Assembly: GCA_012838395.1 (NCBI GenBank)
Contig: DUPI01000064.1
Location: 1-21,143, forward strand
Reading direction: 5' to 3'
DNA: 21,143 nt
From: Mollicutes bacterium
GTDB taxonomy: Bacteria; Bacillota_I; Bacilli_A; RF39; UBA660
Each line of letters begins with the position of its first letter. The stretch's first letter is position 1. The position numbers were made by a program, and so were the translations under genes. Positions 14,841 to 21,092 of the stretch are shown in pieces. Below the pieces are notes generated by a model. That model made no database searches. It worked only from the letters and a program-made list of their open reading frames with translations, and had not been told where the DNA came from.

Positions 14841-16526
14841 CTACATTTTCTTTGGCGCTTCTATACCTAATAAGCGCATTCCTTCTTCTAAAACGATTGC
14901 AACAATCTCACTTATTATTAATCTAAATTCTGTTGCTTCTTTATCATTATCAATTATCTTTTCATTTGCATAAAATTTATTAAAATCCTGCGCTAAATCA
15001 ATAATATAAGTTGCTATTTCTGATGGATCATACTTTTCTTTAGCTCTCATAACAATTTCTGGAAAACTATATAATTTAAAAACTAAATTCCAAGTAAATT
15101 CATTAATTTTGATTTTGTTATAATCTATATTGATGCTTTGTTTATGTTTTAAAAGTGAATTAATTCGGGCATTAGTATATTGAATATAAGGTCCTGTTTC
15201 ACCTTCAAATTTCAATATTTCTTCTAAATTAAACTCTATATCACTAGTACGATAATTTTTTAAGTCATTAAAGATAACTGCTCCTACACCTACTTGGCGA
15301 CTTACCTCATCAGAATTTTCTAATTCAGGACTTCTATCTTTGATGTATTTATTAGCAAGCTCTATTGCTTCATCTAAAACTTCATGTAACTTAATACTTT
15401 TTCCATGACGTGTTGACATCTTTTTACCATCTTGTAATACCATTCCAAAACTAATATGTTTGATGTCTTTACTCCAATCATAACCCATTTTTTCAATGAC
15501 TAACTTTAATTGAGTAAAGTGTAATGTTTGTTCGTTACCAACAACGTATAATGCTTCGTCAAAATTATAATTTTTTTTACGATAAAAAGCAGCTGCTAAA
15601 TCACGTGTAATATACAACGTAGCTCCATCACTTCTTTTTATAAGAGCAGGTGGCATATCATCTGTTAATCTAACAACATAAGCTCCATCACTAAACTCTA
15701 ATAACTTTTTTGCATCTAATTCATCGATAACTGAATCCATTTTATCATTGTAAAATGCCTCACCAGCATAAGAATCGAACTTATTTATGCCAAGCAAATC
15801 ATAAGTTTTAGCAAATTCTTTTAAAGATTCTTCTTTAAACCAGTCCCATAATTTTAAAGATTCAGAATCTCCATCTTCTAAATTTTTAAAGCATTTTCTT
15901 CCTTCATCTTCAAGGGCAGGATTATTTTCGATCTCTTTATGAAATTTTACATATAGTTTTCCTAATTCATCGATTGGATTTTGACGAACTAGTTCCTCAT
16001 TACCCCATTTTTTATATGCGTAAATAAGTTTGCCAAATTGAGTACCCCAGTCACCTAAATGGTTAATGCTGATTACTTTATAGCCATTTTTTTCACATAT
16101 GTTTTTAAGGGCATTACCAATAACTGTCGTCCTTAAATGACCAACTCCGAATGGTTTGGCAATATTGGGAGATGAATAATCGATAACAATTGTTTTATTA
16201 TTACCAAAATTATTAGAACCATACTTACTTTTATCAACTGTTATTTTATTAATAATATACTCAGTAATGATTTTTTTGTTAATAAAAATATTTAAATAAC
16301 CATTAACAACTTCAACATTTTCATAAAGTTCATTATCTAAATTATCTTTAATCATCTGCGCGATATCATTAGGGCTTTTTCGAAGTATTTTAGCTAATGA
16401 AAAACATGGCACAGCATAATCAGCCATTTTACGGTCTTTTGGACTTTCTACTAAAATATCATCCCTATTCAAATGGTCTGTTAAAATATTATAAATGTCA
16501 TCTTTAATTACTTGCTTTAAATTCAT
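14841..16526 (-). CDS. argS: Arginyl-tRNA synthetase
   Basis: A 561-aa class I synthetase. An N-terminal ArgRS additional domain (1 to about 90) precedes the catalytic core. The HIGH-type motif is GVGHLRTT near residues 127-134, after the conserved SSPNIAKPF, and the KMSKS-type motif is KMSTRHG near 369-375. The C-terminal DALR anticodon-binding domain includes YIQYTNARINSLLKH. It attaches arginine to tRNA-Arg in the cytoplasm and, as known for the family, needs tRNA for activation. The length is normal for bacterial ArgRS. ATG 16524-16526 overlaps the upstream TGA by four bases (ATGA), with GAGGTGAT as ribosome site inside the upstream gene. argS next to a YwiB-like gene and rpoE matches an arrangement I recall from Bacillus. 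Confidence 0.5.
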   Translation of the reverse strand: MNLKQVIKDDIYNILTDHLNRDDILVESPKDRKMADYAVPCFSLAKILRKSPNDIAQMIKDNLDNELYENVEVVNGYLNIFINKKIITEYIINKITVDKSKYGSNNFGNNKTIVIDYSSPNIAKPFGVGHLRTTVIGNALKNICEKNGYKVISINHLGDWGTQFGKLIYAYKKWGNEELVRQNPIDELGKLYVKFHKEIENNPALEDEGRKCFKNLEDGDSESLKLWDWFKEESLKEFAKTYDLLGINKFDSYAGEAFYNDKMDSVIDELDAKKLLEFSDGAYVVRLTDDMPPALIKRSDGATLYITRDLAAAFYRKKNYNFDEALYVVGNEQTLHFTQLKLVIEKMGYDWSKDIKHISFGMVLQDGKKMSTRHGKSIKLHEVLDEAIELANKYIKDRSPELENSDEVSRQVGVGAVIFNDLKNYRTSDIEFNLEEILKFEGETGPYIQYTNARINSLLKHKQSINIDYNKIKINEFTWNLVFKLYSFPEIVMRAKEKYDPSEIATYIIDLAQDFNKFYANEKIIDNDKEATEFRLIISEIVAIVLEEGMRLLGIEAPKKM

Positions 16527-16897
16527 CTAATCACCTCATACATCAATTCAAACATAACTGACTCGATTAATTCCTTTTCTTGATATAAATCATATTCAAT
16601 AATAATTCGATTATCATCAATTATCAAGCACTTTGTTTCTACATTTAAATATATTACCATATTTGGTTTCTTTACATTATATACACACTTGCTTGTACAG
16701 TTATTTGAAAATGCAAAACTAATACAATAGTCACTAGTTTCTCGTTTCATTTTTAATTGGTCTTTATTCAGTAAAATGGTCACCTTAATTTTATCTTCAT
16801 CATAGATAATTTTATTATCTATAATGATACCCATAAATTCCTTTTTTATAACTTCATTGCTTGTTTTTAAAATTGAATTTATTTGGATTTTCGACAT
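16523..16897 (-). CDS. DUF1934 family protein (YwiB-like)
   Basis: A 124-aa protein predicted to be almost all beta strand, with alternating hydrophobic residues (IIIDNKIIYDEDKIKVTILL and MVIYLNVETKCLIID). This fits DUF1934/YwiB, small lipocalin-like beta-barrels of unknown function. Assignment rests mainly on size, fold pattern and its place directly upstream of argS and rpoE; sequence similarity by eye is moderate. Three Cys (near 58, 67 and 71) sit mid-protein. ATG 16895-16897 has GAAAGAGGT upstream. The end overlaps argS by ATGA, so the two are translationally coupled. It heads the three-gene unit, and its promoter region is shared with the divergent penicillin-binding protein gene. Confidence 0.5.
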   Translation of the reverse strand: MSKIQINSILKTSNEVIKKEFMGIIIDNKIIYDEDKIKVTILLNKDQLKMKRETSDYCISFAFSNNCTSKCVYNVKKPNMVIYLNVETKCLIIDDNRIIIEYDLYQEKELIESVMFELMYEVIR

Positions 16898-16927
16898 ATT
16901 TTACCTCTTTCACCTTGACTGATTGTA

Positions 16928-16936
16928 ATTATAGCA
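16928..16936 (-). promoter_or_regulatory. Extended -10 promoter of DUF1934-argS-rpoE
   Basis: TGCTATAAT on the minus strand (TATAAT 16928-16933). The hexamer 17 bp upstream is GTGCAA, a weak -35. The predicted leader is about 24 nt. Confidence 0.5.
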
Positions 16937-16943
16937 TAGTTTC

Positions 16944-16949
16944 TATAAA
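16944..16949 (+). promoter_or_regulatory. Possible -10 element of the PBP gene
   Basis: TATAAA, with TTGTAA 15 bp upstream (16923-16928). The spacer is short, so this is only a candidate. It would make the PBP promoter overlap the divergent DUF1934 promoter. Confidence 0.5.
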
Positions 16950-17007
16950 ATTGCACTCATAAATTTTATTTTTTTTCCAATACTAATTTTAGTGCGAGGT
17001 GATCGAT

Positions 17008-18966
17008 TTGAATAAAACAAAAAAGTTAATGAGATTTTCTATTTTTATTTTATTTTTCCTAATAATAGGCTATGTCGGTCTTTACCTTTTTGCTTGGTTT
17101 AGTCCAAAATTAGTAATTGATAAAGCTAATAAACTGTACTTTTATGATTCTGAAAAAAAATTGTTTCCTGGTTCGGTTGATAAAGATTGGGTTTCCTTAA
17201 ACAATATTTCTAAACATCTTATTAATGCCACCATATCAATTGAAGATAAAAATTTTTTTAAACACCATGGTTTTGATTATCCTCGAATTATAAAATCGCT
17301 ATATGTTAATTTTATTAATGGTGAAAAATTACAAGGAGCTTCAACTATAACACAGCAATATGCTAAAAATTTATTTTTAGACTTTGGTAAAACTTGGAAA
17401 AGAAAAGCTGATGAAGCTTGGCTAACCCTTAGATTAGAAACCCATTATTCCAAGGAAGAAATATTGGAAGGATATTTAAACACAATTAATTATGGTGGTG
17501 TTTTTGGAATTGAAAATGCTTCACACTATTATTTTAACAAACAAGCTAAAAATTTAACTTTAGCTGAAGCGACAATATTAGCAGGAATTCCTAAATCCCC
17601 TGTTTATTATTCTCCTATTGCTAATGAACAAAACGCCAAAGATCGACAACAATTAATTTTAAATTCAATGGTTAAAAACAAATACATAACAGAAGATGAT
17701 TTAAATAATGCCTTAAAAGAAGAATTAGTTTATTTAAAATTTGAAGATCAAAATAAATTAACAACGCTCATGTATTATCAAGATGCTGTTATCGACGAAC
17801 TTAAAAATATTGATGCAATTCCAGAATCTTTTTTAAAAACAGGCGGTTTGAAAATTTATACCAATCTTGATATAAAAGCTCAAACAATAATGGATGACAG
17901 CATTAAAAAAAATATGAAAGATGCCAAAGATTTGCAAATTGCTAGTGTCGCAATGAAACCCGAAACTGGTCAGGTTTTAGCACTGGCAGGTGGGGTTGAT
18001 TATTCAAAAAGTCAATTTAATCGAGCCATAAGTTCAAAACGGCAAGTTGGTTCAACTATGAAACCTCTTCTTTATTACGCAGCTCTTGAAAATGGTTTTA
18101 CCTCTTCAACATCTTTTATAAGTGAAAAAACTACTTTCACTTTTGCTGAAGATAAAACTTATAGTCCTAATAATTTTGCTGACACATATGGCAATAAACC
18201 CATTAGTATGGCAGCAGCTCTAACCTATTCAGATAATATTTATGCCGTAAAAACACATTTATTTTTAGGAGAAGAAACATTAGTTGATATTGCTAAACGA
18301 GTGGGTATCGAAAGCAAACTTAGTCCAATTCCTTCACTAGCACTTGGTTCTGAGGAAATAAATATAATGGAAATGATGCAAGCTTATGGAACATTTGCAA
18401 ATGAGGGTTATAAAATTAAACCTTATTTTATTGAGAAAATCGAAGATATAAATGGCAATACCATTTATAAATATCAAACTGTTAAAGAAAATGTCTTAAA
18501 TAAAAGTATTGTTTTTATTTTAAATGAAATGTTGAGTAATTGTTATGCCGGGGAATTTATAGATTATAGTTATCCAACTTGTTTTAGTATTGGTCCTCGA
18601 ATTTCAAAAAAATATGCCATTAAAACAGGTTCAACTGATAGCGATCATATGATAATGGGATTTAATAAAGATTTAGTGGTTGGCGTTTGGACTGGATATG
18701 ATGACAATCGTCCTAGTTCTGGTTCTAATAATGTTTTTAGCAAACATGTTTGGGTGGATGTTATGGAAAATTACTTGGAAAATAAAGAAGATTCATGGTA
18801 TGTAATACCTAAAAATATAGTTGGGGTTTTAGTTGACCCTATTAGTGGTAATATTGCGAATAATAACACTAAAAAGAAAAAGATTTTTTATTATATTAAA
18901 GGAACGGAACCATATGATAATAACCCCGATTTAGAAGATCTAGTTCCTACAATTAAAGAACAATAA
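17008..18966 (+). CDS. Class A penicillin-binding protein (transglycosylase/transpeptidase)
   Basis: A 652-aa bifunctional wall synthase. One N-terminal membrane helix (about 10-31) follows a short basic tail. The GT51 glycosyltransferase domain has EDKNFFKHHGFD with catalytic Glu79 (79-90), GASTITQQYAKNL (110-122), RKADEAW (132-138) and YSKEEILEGYLN (147-158). The transpeptidase domain has the SxxK nucleophile STMK (Ser349, Lys352), SDN at 408-410 and KTG at 539-541. It polymerises and crosslinks peptidoglycan outside the membrane, so the cell has a wall. I chose TTG 17008-17010, spaced properly from GAGGTGAT (16996-17003); the GTG at 16999 lies inside that site. There is no PASTA or long disordered tail; the C-terminus is short and acidic. 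It is a single-gene unit with a strong terminator. Confidence 0.5.
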   Translation: MNKTKKLMRFSIFILFFLIIGYVGLYLFAWFSPKLVIDKANKLYFYDSEKKLFPGSVDKDWVSLNNISKHLINATISIEDKNFFKHHGFDYPRIIKSLYVNFINGEKLQGASTITQQYAKNLFLDFGKTWKRKADEAWLTLRLETHYSKEEILEGYLNTINYGGVFGIENASHYYFNKQAKNLTLAEATILAGIPKSPVYYSPIANEQNAKDRQQLILNSMVKNKYITEDDLNNALKEELVYLKFEDQNKLTTLMYYQDAVIDELKNIDAIPESFLKTGGLKIYTNLDIKAQTIMDDSIKKNMKDAKDLQIASVAMKPETGQVLALAGGVDYSKSQFNRAISSKRQVGSTMKPLLYYAALENGFTSSTSFISEKTTFTFAEDKTYSPNNFADTYGNKPISMAAALTYSDNIYAVKTHLFLGEETLVDIAKRVGIESKLSPIPSLALGSEEINIMEMMQAYGTFANEGYKIKPYFIEKIEDINGNTIYKYQTVKENVLNKSIVFILNEMLSNCYAGEFIDYSYPTCFSIGPRISKKYAIKTGSTDSDHMIMGFNKDLVVGVWTGYDDNRPSSGSNNVFSKHVWVDVMENYLENKEDSWYVIPKNIVGVLVDPISGNIANNNTKKKKIFYYIKGTEPYDNNPDLEDLVPTIKEQ

Positions 18967-18990
18967 AAAGGAATCAAGATTCCTTTTTTT
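18965..18990. terminator. Bidirectional terminator between the PBP and pduL genes
   Basis: Arms AAAAAGGAATC (18965-18975) and GATTCCTTTTT (18978-18988) with a minimal loop; T runs follow on both strands. It serves the convergent PBP and PduL genes and overlaps the PBP stop codon. Confidence 0.5.
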
Positions 18991-19556
18991 TATTTAATAA
19001 TCGTTCCAAAATCACCGTGATTAATCAAATGAGCATTTCCATCATCAACATCAAGGTGCAACTCAAATTCATAATTTTCTGAGATTTTCAACGTAACATT
19101 ATGCATTATTCCACCTTTAACACCTTCGACTAAGACAGACACTTTAGATATGTTTTCTAACCCTAAACGCTTAATATCATTAGGAGTAATATGAATATGA
19201 CGACTAGCAATAATACAACCTTCCTTTAATTCTACTTGACCTTTTGGTCCAATCAAAGTAACAGGGCTAGAACTTTCAATATCTCCTGATTCACGAACTG
19301 GTGGGTTAAGCCCTAATTTATGGGCATCAGTTTTTGATACTTCAACTTGAGTATATTTTCTAATTGGTCCTAAAATCCGAACGCGATCTATTATTCCTCT
19401 TGGTCCTTTTATACTAATAGTTTCTTCCGAAGCAAATTCCCCTGGTTGCGATAATTCTTTTAAAACTTTCAAACTATATTCACTTCCAAATAATATTTCT
19501 AAATGTTCTTTAGTTAAATGAGTATGTCTCGCTGATATTCCAATTGGCACTTTCAT
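18990..19556 (-). CDS. pduL: PduL-type phosphate acyltransferase (phosphotransacetylase)
   Basis: A 188-aa protein with the duplicated beta-barrel PTAC domain. The zinc-binding histidines are visible in ISARHTHLT (7-15), IASRHIHIT (115-123) and HLDVDDGNAH (167-176). It exchanges CoA and phosphate on acetyl or propanoyl groups and is unrelated to classical Pta. The protein begins directly with MKVPIGISARH and so lacks the N-terminal encapsulation peptide seen on shell-associated forms. No microcompartment genes are nearby. I infer a cytosolic housekeeping phosphotransacetylase, probably working with an acetate kinase elsewhere to make ATP. ATG 19554-19556 has GGAGGTAA upstream and a good promoter at 19575-19603. 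The gene is monocistronic and convergent with the PBP gene. Confidence 0.5.
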   Translation of the reverse strand: MKVPIGISARHTHLTKEHLEILFGSEYSLKVLKELSQPGEFASEETISIKGPRGIIDRVRILGPIRKYTQVEVSKTDAHKLGLNPPVRESGDIESSSPVTLIGPKGQVELKEGCIIASRHIHITPNDIKRLGLENISKVSVLVEGVKGGIMHNVTLKISENYEFELHLDVDDGNAHLINHGDFGTIIK

Positions 19557-19574
19557 AGTATTACCTCCAAAAAA

Positions 19575-19603
19575 ATTATAACATAGTTTAATTTTAGTTT
19601 CAA
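19575..19603 (-). promoter_or_regulatory. SigA-type promoter of pduL
   Basis: TTGAAA (19598-19603), 17 bp, then TATAAT (19575-19580) with TGT in front. It is one of the closest matches to consensus in the window. The predicted start near 19568 lies at the Shine-Dalgarno sequence, leaving a leader of about 12 nt. Confidence 0.5.
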
Positions 19604-19627
19604 TATAACGTTTTTTGAAAGTTTTAT

Positions 19628-19636
19628 CATAAAATA
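19628..19636 (+). promoter_or_regulatory. Possible sporulation (SigK-like) -10 of gerQ
   Basis: CATAAAATA fits the mother-cell SigK -10 pattern CATAnnnTA, with an AACG (19607-19610) 17 bp upstream resembling its -35. No TGnTATAAT element precedes gerQ, unlike most genes here. In such AT-rich DNA this match could be chance. Confidence 0.5.
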
Positions 19637-19675
19637 AATTTATTCTAATATATTTTTATAGAAAGGATGAGTAAA

Positions 19676-20032
19676 ATGAATAATAGTTATTTTGGAAATA
19701 ATAATTTCCCTGGGCAACCCATTTTTAGCGGTAATGAAGCAACTCCCAATCAAGCTGCAGTAAATCCAGCACCACCAACGCCAACAGGATTACCTTTTGA
19801 ACAATCTTATATTGAAAATATATTGAGACTTAATAAAGGCAAAAGAGTTGATGTTTTTATGAGTTTTCCAGATTCAACTGAATGGAGAAACAAGGTGTTT
19901 ACTGGGATTATTGAAGAATCGGGACGAGATCATATTATTTTAAGTGATCCAGCAACTGGAGAATGGCATTTACTATTAATGATTTATGTTAATTATATAG
20001 AATTCCATGAAAAAATAAATTATATTGTTTGA
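19676..20032 (+). CDS. gerQ: Spore coat protein GerQ
   Basis: A 118-aa protein. The first ~43 residues are low-complexity, rich in Asn, Pro and Ala and without Lys. From QSYIENILRLNKGKRVDVFM onward the GerQ domain follows, with GIIEESGRDHIILSDPATGEW and the closing NYIEFHEKINY. Family knowledge: Bacillus GerQ (YwdL) is an inner-coat protein made in the mother cell, needed to localise the cortex-lytic enzyme CwlJ, and crosslinked by transglutaminase through N-terminal lysines. Those lysines are absent here, so that crosslinking is unlikely. I chose ATG 19676-19678, nine bases after GAAAGG; another ATG at 19667 touches that site. This is the main evidence for endospore formation. Its TGA stop forms part of a -10-like element for the next gene. 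Confidence 0.5.
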   Translation: MNNSYFGNNNFPGQPIFSGNEATPNQAAVNPAPPTPTGLPFEQSYIENILRLNKGKRVDVFMSFPDSTEWRNKVFTGIIEESGRDHIILSDPATGEWHLLLMIYVNYIEFHEKINYIV

Positions 20033-20058
20033 TATAATACTTAAACTTTGATATAATA
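20028..20058 (+). repeat. Tandem 12-bp direct repeat of a promoter core
   Basis: TTTGATATAATA occurs at 20028-20039 and again at 20047-20058, 19 bp apart. Each copy is an extended -10 (TGATATAAT). The first copy contains the gerQ stop codon and also supplies TTGATA as -35 for the second. Confidence 0.5.
20029..20057 (+). promoter_or_regulatory. SigA-type promoter of the LemA-family gene
   Basis: TTGATA (20029-20034), 17 bp, then TATAAT (20052-20057) preceded by TGA. It overlaps the gerQ stop. The predicted leader is about 11 nt, starting on the Shine-Dalgarno sequence AGGTGAT. A second, upstream -10 lies at 20033-20038. Confidence 0.5.
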
Positions 20059-20074
20059 TCCCTAGGTGATAGTA

Positions 20075-20620
20075 ATGGACTTACTTATGTATATTTTAGT
20101 AATTATAATCATTATTTGTTTCATTTTAATTTGGTATATATCTACTTTTAATACTTACCAAGATTATGTTATTAGAATTAATGAAGCTGAAACTAATATT
20201 GATACAATTTTAAGAAAAAGATTTGATCTGTTAAATAAGTCAATTGGAATTATTAAAGCCAATTGTAATATAGAGGGCGAAGTTCTTGAAATGATCGTGA
20301 AGTTGCGCTCAAGAAAATTAAGCAACTTTGATTTAGATAGAAAACTTTATGATGCAATTAATGAATTTAATAATTATCGCGAACAATATGAAGAACTTAA
20401 AGCAATTGACAGTTTTTTAAAAATTGAAATTGCACTTAATGAAACAGAAGCCGACATCATTGCTTCACGAAAATATTACAATGATATTATTACTGATTAT
20501 AACAAATTAGTTACAAAATTTCCGTCAAATATTGTCGCTAAAATTTGTCATTATGATTATAAACCATATTTTGATGGTAAGGATATGACAGATGAAATTA
20601 TAAATGATTTTAAATTATAA
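20075..20620 (+). CDS. LemA family membrane protein
   Basis: A 181-aa protein. An N-terminal membrane helix (about 3-22, very rich in Ile) is followed by a long helical domain. Family marks are the segment IDTILRKRFDLLNKS near 42-56 (LemA: IDvqLkRRydLip), the stretch NETEADIIASRKYYND near 122-137 and YNKLVTKFPSNIVAK near 142-156. These match LemA, a widespread helical protein of unknown function with a membrane-anchored N-terminus. The central part is shortened and the usual NLV after the arginines is replaced, so it is a diverged member. I chose ATG 20075-20077, four bases after AGGTGAT; a GTG at 20066 lies inside that site. It has its own promoter after gerQ and shares a terminator with the convergent division gene. 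Confidence 0.5.
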   Translation: MDLLMYILVIIIIICFILIWYISTFNTYQDYVIRINEAETNIDTILRKRFDLLNKSIGIIKANCNIEGEVLEMIVKLRSRKLSNFDLDRKLYDAINEFNNYREQYEELKAIDSFLKIEIALNETEADIIASRKYYNDIITDYNKLVTKFPSNIVAKICHYDYKPYFDGKDMTDEIINDFKL

Positions 20621-20647
20621 AAAGGAACTATACGTTCCTTATTTTTT
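20621..20647. terminator. Bidirectional terminator between the LemA-family and DivIC genes
   Basis: A 7-bp stem, AAGGAAC (20622-20628) and GTTCCTT (20634-20640), 5-nt loop, with T runs beyond it on both strands. Only 18 bases separate the two convergent stop codons, and the stem includes bases of the divIC-like stop. Confidence 0.5.
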
Positions 20648-21043
20648 TCTCTTAATTAATATTAAAATAACAACTATTCCACCAATACTAGTAGCTACCA
20701 TTTTTTTATAATTAGTGGTTTCCTTATCTACCGGTTCTGATTCCTCTTTAGGGTCAATTCGAATAACGTATTCCCCATCTTTGGAATATAAATAGTTTTC
20801 TCTAGCATATCTGGCAATATAATCAGGATCTTTTAATTTTTGGATTTCATTTTTTAAATTGCTTTCTTTACTCTTTAAAGCTAACAACTCGTTTGCCAAA
20901 CGTTTTTCTTCTCTCCCGAGTTTATTAATGTTAATTATATATTGAAAACTTGTGATAAAAAAATAAACAATAACCAAAATTGATAGACCACCAAAAATAA
21001 TAATTCTTCTTTTGGATGCTTTACTCATTTTGCGTTTGGCCAT
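20639..21043 (-). CDS. divIC: DivIC/FtsB-type septum formation protein with an extra C-terminal membrane segment
   Basis: A 134-aa protein. A basic N-terminus (MAKRKMSKASKRR) precedes a membrane helix (about 13-32), then a coiled coil (about 40-70) and the FtsB/DivIC block KDPDYIARYARENYLYSKDGE (71-91). Family knowledge: it binds FtsL and DivIB in the divisome and helps activate septal wall synthesis. The tail is unusual: an acidic linker (about 98-110) leads to a second hydrophobic segment, ATSIGGIVVILILI (117-130), ending in KRKK. Ordinary DivIC has one membrane helix. The tail resembles a sortase-type anchor, but no LPxTG is present. I chose ATG 21041-21043, four bases after GAGGTGAT. The gene follows an unidentified gene whose stop forms part of its promoter. 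Confidence 0.5.
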   Translation of the reverse strand: MAKRKMSKASKRRIIIFGGLSILVIVYFFITSFQYIININKLGREEKRLANELLALKSKESNLKNEIQKLKDPDYIARYARENYLYSKDGEYVIRIDPKEESEPVDKETTNYKKMVATSIGGIVVILILIKRKK

Positions 21044-21063
21044 AGTTATCACCTCATATTAAA

Positions 21064-21092
21064 ATTATATCATTTTTTAAAATGCTTAGCAA
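21064..21092 (-). promoter_or_regulatory. SigA-type promoter of the divIC-like gene
   Basis: TTGCTA (21087-21092), 17 bp, then TATAAT (21064-21069) preceded by TGA (21070-21072), which is also the stop codon of the upstream gene. The predicted leader is about 13 nt, with the Shine-Dalgarno sequence starting about two bases in. Confidence 0.5.

Noticed and set aside
16999..17001. GTG as start of the PBP gene, and similar GTGs at 5550, 20066 and 21050
   Set aside because: Each GTG lies within or against its own Shine-Dalgarno sequence (such as GAGGTGAT), while a start codon a few bases later has proper spacing.
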